A DNA stretch of 11,733 nt from DASRHY01 sp046765875 (GTDB taxonomy: Bacteria; Actinomycetota; Actinomycetes; Propionibacteriales; Kribbellaceae). Positions 1 through 5,660 of the stretch are shown here, one piece after another. Below the pieces are notes generated by a model. The model did not search any database. It saw nothing but the letters and a program-made list of their open reading frames with translations, and was not told the origin of the DNA. The stretch's first letter is position 1. Each line of letters begins with the position of its first letter. The position numbers were made by a program, and so were the translations under genes. Where the stretch lies: assembly GCA_046765875.1 (NCBI GenBank), contig JBKPSJ010000078.1, forward strand, positions 1 through 11,733, read 5' to 3'.

Positions 1-16
1 CGCCCGCCGCCGGGCG
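1..16. other. GC-rich hairpin at left edge
   Basis: Six-base arms CGCCCG and CGGGCG face each other around a four-base loop (CCGC). It lies at the window edge, about 65 nt beyond the kinase stop. It may be a second part of that gene's termination region or belong to whatever lies to the left. It is too short to assign with confidence. Confidence 0.3.
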
Positions 17-25
17 TAGCTTCCC

Positions 26-70
26 GAGCCGCACAGGCATTGTGACGGCGCCGTGTTGACCGTGCGGCTC
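26..70 (-). terminator. Stem-loop after the kinase gene
   Basis: A perfect 9-bp inverted repeat (GAGCCGCAC at 26-34, GTGCGGCTC at 62-70) encloses a 27-nt loop that itself holds the 10-bp palindrome ACGGCGCCGT (45-54). On the minus strand it begins 11 nt after the kinase stop codon. There is no U-tract, as is common for actinobacterial terminators. The role as terminator is inferred from position and structure. Confidence 0.5.
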
Positions 71-81
71 ATGGGGCTGGG

Positions 82-1536
82 TCAGGGGCTCCAGTCGTAA
101 CGGCCGCCGGCGTACCAGGCGAGTGCGGCGCGGAGCTCGCGGACCTCGTGCCGGCGAGCCTTCTTACGACGCTCGTGCCCGACCGGGAAGACGCGATAAC
201 CGCCGTGCTCGCCACGGTACGGCCCGGCCAGCCCGCCGAGCGAGTCGTTCTGGTCAGTGAGCCAGATGACAAGCCAGGGCCGGCGGCACGTCTCGACCAG
301 GCGGACCCGGGCGATCTGCGGCCACGCCAGCCGGCGCTTGCGGGTGCCGACACCGATCGTCATGCCGTCGGCCGACAGCTCGAGTGTCCGGCGCGAGCGG
401 ACGGCGCTCCACAGCAGCCGTACGGCCGGGATCATCAGCAGCACGAACCCGGCGAACCAGAGGAGTGCCTCGGCATCCTGCCCGGTTCGTGAAGCTGCTC
501 CTGCGATCGACGAACAGGTCAGAGCCGCCGCAAGCGCCACACCGCCGCCGACGACGGCGGCCATCCGCGACGTCCTGAACACCGCCCGGTTCCCGTCGAC
601 CGGCATCGGCGGCGCCGGATACGCCCGCGTCGGCCCGCGGTGATAGGTGGCGGTCGCGTCCTGTAGCGGTGGCGTCGGCTGTAGTGGTGCTGTGGGTGCA
701 GCGAGGGGGACGGTCGGAGTCTGAGGGTCGGGCTGGCTGACCATCCCGAGGATCGCACCGGGGGTCGGCCGGGCCGCCGGGTCGCGGGAAAGGCAGCGCG
801 ACGTGAGCGGGATCAGGGCGGGTGGTACGCCGTCAAGTCGGGGCTCACTGTTGACGACGCGGTACATCAGCGCGGCCGCGTCGCCCGTACCGAACGGACC
901 GACGCCCGTCGCAGCGAACGCGAGAACCGATCCGAGGGCGAACACATCGCTGGCAGCGGTGACCGGTCCCCCGGCGATCTGCTCCGGCGACAGGTACCCG
1001 GGGGTGCCGACCAGCATCCCGGTCGCGGTCAGGCCGGTCGTCTCCAGCGCCTTGGCGATGCCGAAGTCGATCACCCGCGGGCCGTCGGCGCCGAGCAGTA
1101 CGTTCGACGGCTTGAGGTCGCGGTGTACCAGCCCGGTCGCGTGGATCGCGAGCAGCGCCTCGGCCAGCCCGGCGACCAGCCGTCGCAGTTCGGGTTCGGG
1201 CATCGGGCCGTGCGCCGCGACGACGTCGTGCAGGGTCGGGCCGGGTACGAACTCAGTCGCCAGCCATGGCCGCGGCGCGTCCGGGTCGGCGTCGACGACA
1301 GCCGCGGTCCAGAACCCACCGACTGCGCGGGCCATCGCGACCTCGTTGCGGAACCGCTCGCGGAACCTGGCGTCCCCGGCCAGTTCGGGCCGGGCCACCT
1401 TGACCGCGACCCTGCGGCCACCGACCGAGCGGGCCAGGTAGACCGTGCCCATCGCGCCGCGACCGAGCCGGCCCAGGACGGTGAAGTCGCCGATCCGCTG
1501 TGGGTCCTCGGTACGCAGGGCCTGCACGGGCTGCAC
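82..1536 (-). CDS. Ser/Thr protein kinase with PH-like C-terminal domain
   Basis: A Hanks-type (PknB-like) kinase of 484 residues that phosphorylates Ser/Thr on target proteins. The catalytic domain (about 16-265) has every key element: glycine loop GRGAMGTVY (25-33), Lys46, Glu65 in helix C, HRD 138-140 with Asn145, DFG 157-159, a Thr-rich activation loop (165-178) and SPE 183-185. A Pro/Thr-rich linker (268-312) follows, then two membrane helices (about 326-346 and 358-377). Instead of extracellular PASTA repeats, residues 383-475 look like a bacterial PH-like domain ending on the cytoplasmic side. The GTG start at 1534-1536 is chosen because AGGAGG (1543-1548) lies 6 nt upstream; a GTG five codons earlier would place this SD inside the gene. 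A small GC hairpin (1552-1565) precedes the SD. It is probably co-transcribed with the membrane protein gene upstream (65-nt gap). The kinase call is certain; the PH-like assignment is tentative. Confidence 0.93.
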   Translation of the reverse strand: MQPVQALRTEDPQRIGDFTVLGRLGRGAMGTVYLARSVGGRRVAVKVARPELAGDARFRERFRNEVAMARAVGGFWTAAVVDADPDAPRPWLATEFVPGPTLHDVVAAHGPMPEPELRRLVAGLAEALLAIHATGLVHRDLKPSNVLLGADGPRVIDFGIAKALETTGLTATGMLVGTPGYLSPEQIAGGPVTAASDVFALGSVLAFAATGVGPFGTGDAAALMYRVVNSEPRLDGVPPALIPLTSRCLSRDPAARPTPGAILGMVSQPDPQTPTVPLAAPTAPLQPTPPLQDATATYHRGPTRAYPAPPMPVDGNRAVFRTSRMAAVVGGGVALAAALTCSSIAGAASRTGQDAEALLWFAGFVLLMIPAVRLLWSAVRSRRTLELSADGMTIGVGTRKRRLAWPQIARVRLVETCRRPWLVIWLTDQNDSLGGLAGPYRGEHGGYRVFPVGHERRKKARRHEVRELRAALAWYAGGRYDWSP

Positions 1537-1542
1537 CGAACA

Positions 1543-1548
1543 CCTCCT
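1543..1548 (-). promoter_or_regulatory. Ribosome binding site that sets the kinase start
   Basis: AGGAGG on the minus strand, 6 nt before GTG 1534-1536. It argues against the longer start at 1551, which would translate through the SD. Confidence 0.75.
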
Positions 1549-1601
1549 CACCGCGGCACCCCGCGAGCGTACCCACGCCCGGTCTCACAGGGCGCTGTCC
1601 G

Positions 1602-2318
1602 CTAGCCGCCGGTCGCGAGCTTCTTCAGTACCGAGCCCCACGACGGCATGTCCGGGTCGATCCGCTCGACCGGCTTGTCGTCGACGGTGACCACCTTGCG
1701 GTCGCCGAGCGGCTTGTCCAGGTCGATGCTGACCAGGTTGATCTTCGGCTGCGGCGGACACGGCTGCGACCGGTCGTCGACCAGCGTGACCTTGTCGTCG
1801 GTCTCCTTGAACTTGATCTCGCTGCACAGGAACGGCGCACCGACGATGAGGTCGACCTTGTTGTATGCCGGCCGGTTGTCGACCCAGCGCAGGTATTTCG
1901 GATTCTTGCCGTGCACAACCTGGTACGCCTTCACAGGCTGCGGCTTGTCCTTGATCACGTCGCCGTCCGGGTTGGACAGGAACGCCCCGAACAGCTTGTC
2001 AATACAAGGATCCTTGATCACTTCGCTGTCGTCGGCGCCCCACGCGTGAGCCACCGAGTAGCAGGAGTTCGACTCGCGGTTCAGTGACACGTTGAACCCC
2101 ACCAGCGCGAGTGTGGCAGCCAGTACGCCGAGCGCGGTCAGTCGCCGGTGTAGCCGCTCCTTGTCCGTCAGCCGCGGGATCCGTTCTCCGTCGGAGGTCC
2201 GGAACAGTGCCGTCGCATTGGCGGTGAGCTGCGGGTTCACCAGCGTCGGCACGACGTACAGGAGCGCCAGGACGACGCACACCGCGATCGCCGGCAGCAA
2301 CGCCCAGTAGTTCCGCAC
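1602..2318 (-). CDS. Two-pass membrane protein, function unknown
   Basis: I do not recognise this 238-residue protein. It has two hydrophobic helices (about 8-29 and 60-79). They are joined by a loop rich in Arg/Lys (40-59), which by the positive-inside rule is cytoplasmic. The C-terminal 155 residues are then outside the cell. That outer domain has four cysteines (86, 105, 165, 187), which could form two disulfides, and many Asp/Lys residues. It precedes the kinase gene by 65 nt on the same strand, so the two are likely one transcript, and the protein could be a sensor partner or target of the kinase (inference). The start is GTG 2316-2318. There is no good SD, but TAGGGT lies 6 nt upstream, suggesting a leaderless mRNA. 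It is divergent from the IclR-type gene across 57 bp. Confidence 0.8.
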   Translation of the reverse strand: MRNYWALLPAIAVCVVLALLYVVPTLVNPQLTANATALFRTSDGERIPRLTDKERLHRRLTALGVLAATLALVGFNVSLNRESNSCYSVAHAWGADDSEVIKDPCIDKLFGAFLSNPDGDVIKDKPQPVKAYQVVHGKNPKYLRWVDNRPAYNKVDLIVGAPFLCSEIKFKETDDKVTLVDDRSQPCPPQPKINLVSIDLDKPLGDRKVVTVDDKPVERIDPDMPSWGSVLKKLATGG

Positions 2319-2324
2319 GGGAGC

Positions 2325-2330
2325 ACCCTA
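2325..2330 (-). promoter_or_regulatory. -10 box TAGGGT, predicted leaderless promoter
   Basis: TAGGGT on the minus strand fits the actinobacterial TANNNT -10 motif and ends 6 nt before the GTG at 2318. Transcription would start at or next to the start codon. The same bases could be read as a weak AGGG ribosome site, so this is an inference. Confidence 0.5.
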
Positions 2331-2339
2331 CGGCGCTAT

Positions 2340-2352
2340 CGGTCCGCGACCG
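2340..2352. promoter_or_regulatory. 13-bp palindrome, candidate operator
   Basis: CGGTC-CGC-GACCG is a perfect 5-bp inverted repeat with a 3-bp centre. It lies midway between the two divergent -10 boxes (2325-2330 and 2363-2368), covering the -35 regions of both. An autoregulatory site for the adjacent IclR-type protein is the simplest reading; binding is not shown. Confidence 0.35.
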
Positions 2353-2362
2353 GAAAAGCAGA

Positions 2363-2368
2363 TACCCT
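2363..2368 (+). promoter_or_regulatory. -10 box TACCCT, predicted leaderless promoter
   Basis: TACCCT ends 7 nt before the GTG start at 2376, and no SD-like sequence lies between. Both fit a leaderless transcript of the IclR-type gene. No convincing -35 was seen. Confidence 0.5.
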
Positions 2369-2375
2369 CCCTTGT

Positions 2376-3020
2376 GTGCCGGCCGAGACCTCGCAGACGC
2401 TCGACAGGGGACTCACGGTCCTCGAGTTGCTGGCCGACGCTCCGGAGGGGCTGTCGATCACGGAGTTGGCCGCCGCACTCGATGTCAGCCGGACCGTCGT
2501 CTACCGGCTGGTGAACACGCTCGAACAGCACCGGCTGGTACGTCGCGACAGCGAGGGCAAGGCCCGGCTGGGTCTTGCCGTACTGCACTACAGCCGGCGG
2601 GTGCAGCCGACCCTGCGCGACGCCGCGCTGCCGGTTCTGCGGGCACTGGCCGAGGACACCGGCGCGACGGCGCATCTGACGGTCGCCGACGGCGAGGAGG
2701 CGCTGGCGATCGCGGTACTCGAGCCCAGCTGGACCGACTTCCACGTGTCGTACCGGATGGGGACCCGGCATCCGCTCGACGCCGGCGCGGCCGGCAAGGC
2801 GATCCTGGCCGGCCGCCGCAAGCCGGACCCGGCCGGCCGCCAGTATGTGGTGACCGCTGGGGAGTTGCAGGCAGGTGCCCAGGGGGTGGCCGCGCCAGTG
2901 CTCGGCGTACCCGGAGTGGAAGCGTCGATCGGCGTTGTCGTACTCGGCAAGCTCGACCGTGAGTTCGTCGGCCCGCGCGTCGCCCGCGCGGCCGTCGAGG
3001 TCGCCAAACGACTCGCCTAG
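2376..3020 (+). CDS. IclR-family transcriptional regulator (HpdR-like)
   Basis: A 214-residue DNA-binding regulator. The N-terminal winged helix-turn-helix (about 5-65) carries the family pattern of RGLTVLELLA followed by SITELAAALDVSRTVVYRLV, and an effector domain follows (about 75-213). The protein is about 35-40 residues shorter than typical IclR proteins: the stretch between AGKAILAGR (139-147) and GVAAPVLGVPG (170-180) is compressed. This may be a natural actinobacterial subtype. The GTG start follows a -10 box by 7 nt, so the mRNA is probably leaderless. The VOC mini-gene begins 7 nt after its stop. In S. coelicolor the IclR-type protein HpdR represses hppD; the nearby hppD and AsnC-type gene make this a plausible counterpart. 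Family is confident, target is inference. Confidence 0.9.
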   Translation: MPAETSQTLDRGLTVLELLADAPEGLSITELAAALDVSRTVVYRLVNTLEQHRLVRRDSEGKARLGLAVLHYSRRVQPTLRDAALPVLRALAEDTGATAHLTVADGEEALAIAVLEPSWTDFHVSYRMGTRHPLDAGAAGKAILAGRRKPDPAGRQYVVTAGELQAGAQGVAAPVLGVPGVEASIGVVVLGKLDREFVGPRVARAAVEVAKRLA

Positions 3021-3027
3021 GGATCGG

Positions 3028-3225
3028 ATGGACATCAGGTTCGAACTCGTCGCGGTACCGGTCAGCGATATCGACCGGGCGAAGGCGTTCTATATGGAGC
3101 AGGCCGGGTTGCGCTGCGGCATGGAACTCTCCGACGTGCAGGACTTCCCGTGGGGACGGTTCCTGTTCTTCGACGACCCGGACGGCAACGGGTGGAGCGT
3201 CCAGCAGATCGTCAGGCCGTCGTAG
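3028..3225 (+). CDS. VOC (glyoxalase-fold) mini-protein, apparently internally deleted
   Basis: A 65-residue product that begins like a VOC/glyoxalase-fold protein (ELVAVPVSDIDRAKAFY, 6-22) and ends like one (FPWGRFLFFDDPDGNGW, 40-56). Usual members are 115-130 residues. The end of the first half and the start of the second are missing, with the join near residues 27-38, yet the frame is intact. One VOC module needs a complete beta-alpha-beta-beta-beta unit, so this protein probably cannot form a normal metal site by itself. It is best seen as a remnant, or as a small protein with a new role. ATG 3028 is 7 nt after the IclR-type stop with only a weak GGA upstream, so translation may be coupled. 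Its last 14 nt overlap the end of the convergent AsnC-type gene. A pseudogene label would also be defensible. Confidence 0.65.
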   Translation: MDIRFELVAVPVSDIDRAKAFYMEQAGLRCGMELSDVQDFPWGRFLFFDDPDGNGWSVQQIVRPS

Positions 3226-3685
3226 CCTCCTCGATCAGAGGCAGGACGCGATAGGGGACCTGTTCGGCCAGGGCGATCACGGTCGAGGCGCGCTGGATGC
3301 CGGGCACCGCGACGACGGCATCGATGACCCGTTGCAGGTCGGTGTTCGACCGGGCCACGATCCGGCACCACAGGTCGCCGGCGCCGGTGATCGTATGCAC
3401 CTCGAGCACCTCCGGGATGTCGGCAAGCGCGCGGGCCGGCGCTGCGTGCCCGGTGCCCTGCTCGATCTGCAGTGTCGCGAACGCGGTGACCGGATAGCCG
3501 ACCGCCTCGGTGCTGATGTCGGGACCCCAGCCGCGTACCACTCCGTCCCGCACCAGCCGGTCAAGCCGGGCCTGCACGGTGCCGCGCGCGACCCCGAGCC
3601 GGCGCGACGCCTCGAGTACGCCGACCCGCGGTTCTGCGGCGAACAACGCCATGATCCGGCCATCCAGGCGATCGATACCGGTCAT
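3212..3685 (-). CDS. Lrp/AsnC-family transcriptional regulator (HpdA-like)
   Basis: A 157-residue regulator. It has an N-terminal helix-turn-helix (about 4-52; ASRRLGVARGTVQARLDRL at 26-44) and a C-terminal RAM ligand/oligomerisation domain (about 65-150), including GAGDLWCRIVA (101-111). The length is normal for the family, which forms dimers to octamers and often senses amino acids or aromatic metabolites. ATG 3683-3685 is supported by GGAGG (3691-3695) 5 nt upstream; longer in-frame extension runs back into hppD and is not credible. The gene is divergent from hppD across 151 bp holding inverted repeats that could be its binding sites. In S. coelicolor the AsnC-type HpdA activates hppD and represses itself, so the same job is likely here (inference from context). 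Confidence 0.93.
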   Translation of the reverse strand: MTGIDRLDGRIMALFAAEPRVGVLEASRRLGVARGTVQARLDRLVRDGVVRGWGPDISTEAVGYPVTAFATLQIEQGTGHAAPARALADIPEVLEVHTITGAGDLWCRIVARSNTDLQRVIDAVVAVPGIQRASTVIALAEQVPYRVLPLIEEATTA

Positions 3686-3711
3686 AACGTCCTCCGGTGT
3701 GCATCCTGACC

Positions 3712-3724
3712 AGATCAGCGATCT
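3712..3724. promoter_or_regulatory. 13-bp palindrome upstream of the AsnC-type gene
   Basis: AGATC-AGC-GATCT is a perfect inverted repeat with a 3-bp centre, 27-39 nt before the AsnC-type start codon. Its size fits a single Lrp/AsnC dimer site and it would sit over the gene's own promoter or leader. The role is inferred. Confidence 0.35.
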
Positions 3725-3739
3725 TGGAGCGGGGCTGAC

Positions 3740-3777
3740 TGTGCAATCTGCCCAGCCGATACGTGAACTGTTGCACA
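3740..3777. promoter_or_regulatory. Back-to-back TTGCACA inverted repeat, divergent control region
   Basis: TGTGCAA (3740-3746) and TTGCACA (3771-3777) are exact reverse complements with centres 31 bp apart, about three helical turns. With flanks, 9 of 10 bases match (GA-C/T-TGTGCAA). Read toward each flanking gene, each copy gives TTGCACA. It may therefore serve as an operator pair, or as -35 boxes of the two divergent promoters; 17 nt beyond the right copy lies CAAGCT (3794-3799), a weak -10 for hppD. The repeat is seen directly; the function is inference. Confidence 0.45.
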
Positions 3778-3836
3778 ATCTGTCACCCGGAGGCAAGCTG
3801 CAGCAAATGCCGTACAGGAACGACCGGAGGCCATAA

Positions 3837-5039
3837 ATGACCAGTACCGATCTGACCCCGGCAGAGCTGGATGCCGATCTCGATCTCGACCAGCTCAAGC
3901 AGCTCGTCGGGCTCGTCCCGTACGACGAGACGCGAGACCCGTTCCCGGTGCATGCACTGGACGCCGTGGTGTTCGTGGCCGGCAACGCGACCCAGACGGC
4001 GAAGTTCTACCAGCTCGCCTTCGGGATGGACCTGGTCGCGTACAGCGGTCCGGAGACCGGCGTCCGGGACCGCAAGGCGTATGTGCTCAAGTCCGGCTCG
4101 GCACGGTTCGTGGTATCGGGCGGGGTGACCCCGGACAGCCCGCTGCTGGACCACCACCGCCGGCACGGCGACGGCGTTGTCGACATCGCGCTGGAGGTCC
4201 CCGACGTGGACCGCTGCGTCGAGCACGCCCGGTCGCAGGGCGCGGTGATCCTGGAGGAGCCGCACGACGTGTCCGACCAGTTCGGGGTGATCCGGACCGC
4301 GGCGATCGCGGCGTACGGCGACACCCGCCACTCGCTGGTCGACCGGTCGCGGTACGACGGCCCGTATCTGCCCGGGTATCTCGCCGCGCAGAGCACCGTG
4401 AGTCGTCCGGACGGCCACCCCAAGCGGCTGTTCCAGGCGATCGACCACGTCGTCGGCAACGTGGAGCTCGGCAAGATGGACCAGTGGGTCGCCTTCTACA
4501 ACAAGGTGATGGGCTTCGTGAACATGGCGGAGTTCGTCGGCGACGACATCGCCACCGACTACTCGGCGCTGATGAGCAAGGTCGTTGCGAACGGCAACCA
4601 CCGGGTGAAGTTCCCGCTGAACGAGCCCGCGATCGCGAAGAAGAAGTCGCAGATCGACGAGTTCCTGGAGTTCTACGACGGCCCGGGCGCGCAGCACATC
4701 GCGCTGGCGACCAACGACATCCTGCGGACCGTGGACATTCTGCGTGCGAACGGCATCGACTTCCTCGACACCCCGGACAGCTACTACGACGACCCCGAAC
4801 TGCGGACCCGGATCGGGCAGGTACGGGCGCCGATCGAGGAACTGAAGTCGCGCGGGATCCTGGTCGACCGTGACGAGGACGGGTACCTGCTGCAGATCTT
4901 CACCAAGCCGATCGGCGACCGTCCGACCGTGTTCTACGAACTGATCGAGCGGCACGGGTCGCTCGGATTCGGCAAGGGCAACTTCAAGGCGCTGTTCGAG
5001 GCGATCGAGCGCGAGCAGGAGCGCCGCGGCAACCTCTGA
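3837..5039 (+). CDS. hppD: 4-hydroxyphenylpyruvate dioxygenase
   Basis: A 400-residue Fe(II) dioxygenase that converts 4-hydroxyphenylpyruvate plus O2 to homogentisate and CO2, the second step of tyrosine breakdown and the source of homogentisate-derived brown pigment. It has two tandem VOC domains (about 38-170 and 198-360). The three iron ligands are visible in the catalytic C-terminal half: His204 (AIDHVVGNV), His287 (PGAQHIAL) and Glu368 (VFYELIER). The C-terminal motif GFGKGNFKALFEAIE (377-391), which closes the active site in this family, is intact. ATG 3837 follows GGAGG (3826-3830) by 6 nt. It is divergently transcribed from the AsnC-type regulator and followed 19 nt downstream by a long hairpin, so it is probably a single-gene transcript. 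Length and motifs indicate a full, active enzyme. Confidence 0.98.
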   Translation: MTSTDLTPAELDADLDLDQLKQLVGLVPYDETRDPFPVHALDAVVFVAGNATQTAKFYQLAFGMDLVAYSGPETGVRDRKAYVLKSGSARFVVSGGVTPDSPLLDHHRRHGDGVVDIALEVPDVDRCVEHARSQGAVILEEPHDVSDQFGVIRTAAIAAYGDTRHSLVDRSRYDGPYLPGYLAAQSTVSRPDGHPKRLFQAIDHVVGNVELGKMDQWVAFYNKVMGFVNMAEFVGDDIATDYSALMSKVVANGNHRVKFPLNEPAIAKKKSQIDEFLEFYDGPGAQHIALATNDILRTVDILRANGIDFLDTPDSYYDDPELRTRIGQVRAPIEELKSRGILVDRDEDGYLLQIFTKPIGDRPTVFYELIERHGSLGFGKGNFKALFEAIEREQERRGNL

Positions 5040-5058
5040 GGCTCTGGTCGCACGGTTT

Positions 5059-5108
5059 CGCGGCGTCCGGTATCCGGAGGGATCTGCTCCGGGACACCGG
5101 ACGTCGCG
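5059..5108 (+). terminator. Long hairpin terminator after hppD
   Basis: Arms 5059-5079 and 5087-5108 pair over about 21 positions, with one A/C mismatch, one bulged G and one G/T wobble, around a 7-nt loop (5080-5086). The core is CGTCCGGT (5064-5071) with ACCGGACG (5096-5103). It starts 19 nt after the hppD stop. It has no T-run, as is usual in this group. Such stability makes a terminator the best call. Confidence 0.8.
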
Positions 5109-5160
5109 TACTGTGCCGTCCGGGTCCGGGCGTTCGGGGCGTCCGCCCGGAAAGGTTCCG

Positions 5161-5622
5161 ATGAGGATTGTGGGCGTCGTGCTCGGCGCGTTCGGACTCG
5201 CCGCGGCCGGCATGGTGGCGGCCATGCCAGGCGCGTCCGCGACGAGTTGCAGCGGATCGGTCCTGCTGTCCGCCGGTTATGTACGACTCTTCGGCGGGTC
5301 GCCGGTGGTCGGCTCGATCGAGTTGCGCCGCGACTCGTGCCGCCGCTACTGGGGCCAGCTGATCATGTACGAGCCGATGAAGTCGAACACGTTCGCCATC
5401 GCGTACATCGTGAAGTTCACCAACGGCAAGGCCGGCGCGCCGATCTCCTGCGACGCCCGCGGCGGCAACGGCCGAGTCGTGGCGGGGCAGCGGACCTGCC
5501 ACACCCCGCGGATCTCCGGGCGGTCGGGCAGCGTCCGGTTCGCCGCCTCGGGGCACGAGTTCCAGAACGGCGGCGGTGGTTGGACGCGCATCTCCTGGGG
5601 CCAGACCAAGCGCACGCGCTGA
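5161..5622 (+). CDS. Small secreted four-cysteine protein, function unknown
   Basis: A 153-residue protein with a clear Sec signal peptide: MRIV, a hydrophobic core (5-21) and an ASA cleavage site (25-27). The mature part of about 126 residues has four cysteines (30, 60, 97, 113), suggesting two disulfides, plus the stretches SIELRRDSCRRYWGQ (52-66) and GGGGWTRISWGQ (137-148). The spacing resembles DUF2690-type actinobacterial secreted proteins, a weak resemblance and not a firm assignment. ATG 5161 is chosen because it starts the signal peptide and has GGAAAGG just upstream; an in-frame ATG at 5113 would add 16 polar residues before it. The gene follows the hppD terminator and precedes the FAD oxidase, but shares no obvious pathway with either. 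It may be an envelope or extracellular protein. Confidence 0.78.
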   Translation: MRIVGVVLGAFGLAAAGMVAAMPGASATSCSGSVLLSAGYVRLFGGSPVVGSIELRRDSCRRYWGQLIMYEPMKSNTFAIAYIVKFTNGKAGAPISCDARGGNGRVVAGQRTCHTPRISGRSGSVRFAASGHEFQNGGGGWTRISWGQTKRTR

Positions 5623-5648
5623 CTCCGCGGCGGCCCGATCAGGGCGCG

Positions 5649-5654
5649 TAGGCT
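5649..5654 (+). promoter_or_regulatory. -10 box TAGGCT, predicted leaderless promoter
   Basis: TAGGCT matches the TANNNT motif and ends 6 nt before ATG 5661. No SD is present, so a leaderless transcript of the FAD oxidase is likely. This also separates it from the secreted-protein gene that ends 26 nt earlier. Confidence 0.6.
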
Positions 5655-5660
5655 CGGGGT

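Noticed and set aside
1552..1565. CGCGG/CCGCG mini-hairpin between the membrane protein and kinase genes
   Set aside because: Only 5 bp in very GC-rich DNA; not enough to call a terminator between two probably co-transcribed genes.
3686..3985. 100-codon upstream extension of the AsnC-type gene
   Set aside because: It runs through the promoter region and into hppD antisense, and the ATG at 3685 has a good SD and normal family length.
3783..5225. 480-codon open frame on the minus strand over hppD
   Set aside because: It is antisense to a certain gene. Its translation is low-complexity, with no domain, and open only because of G/C-rich third positions.
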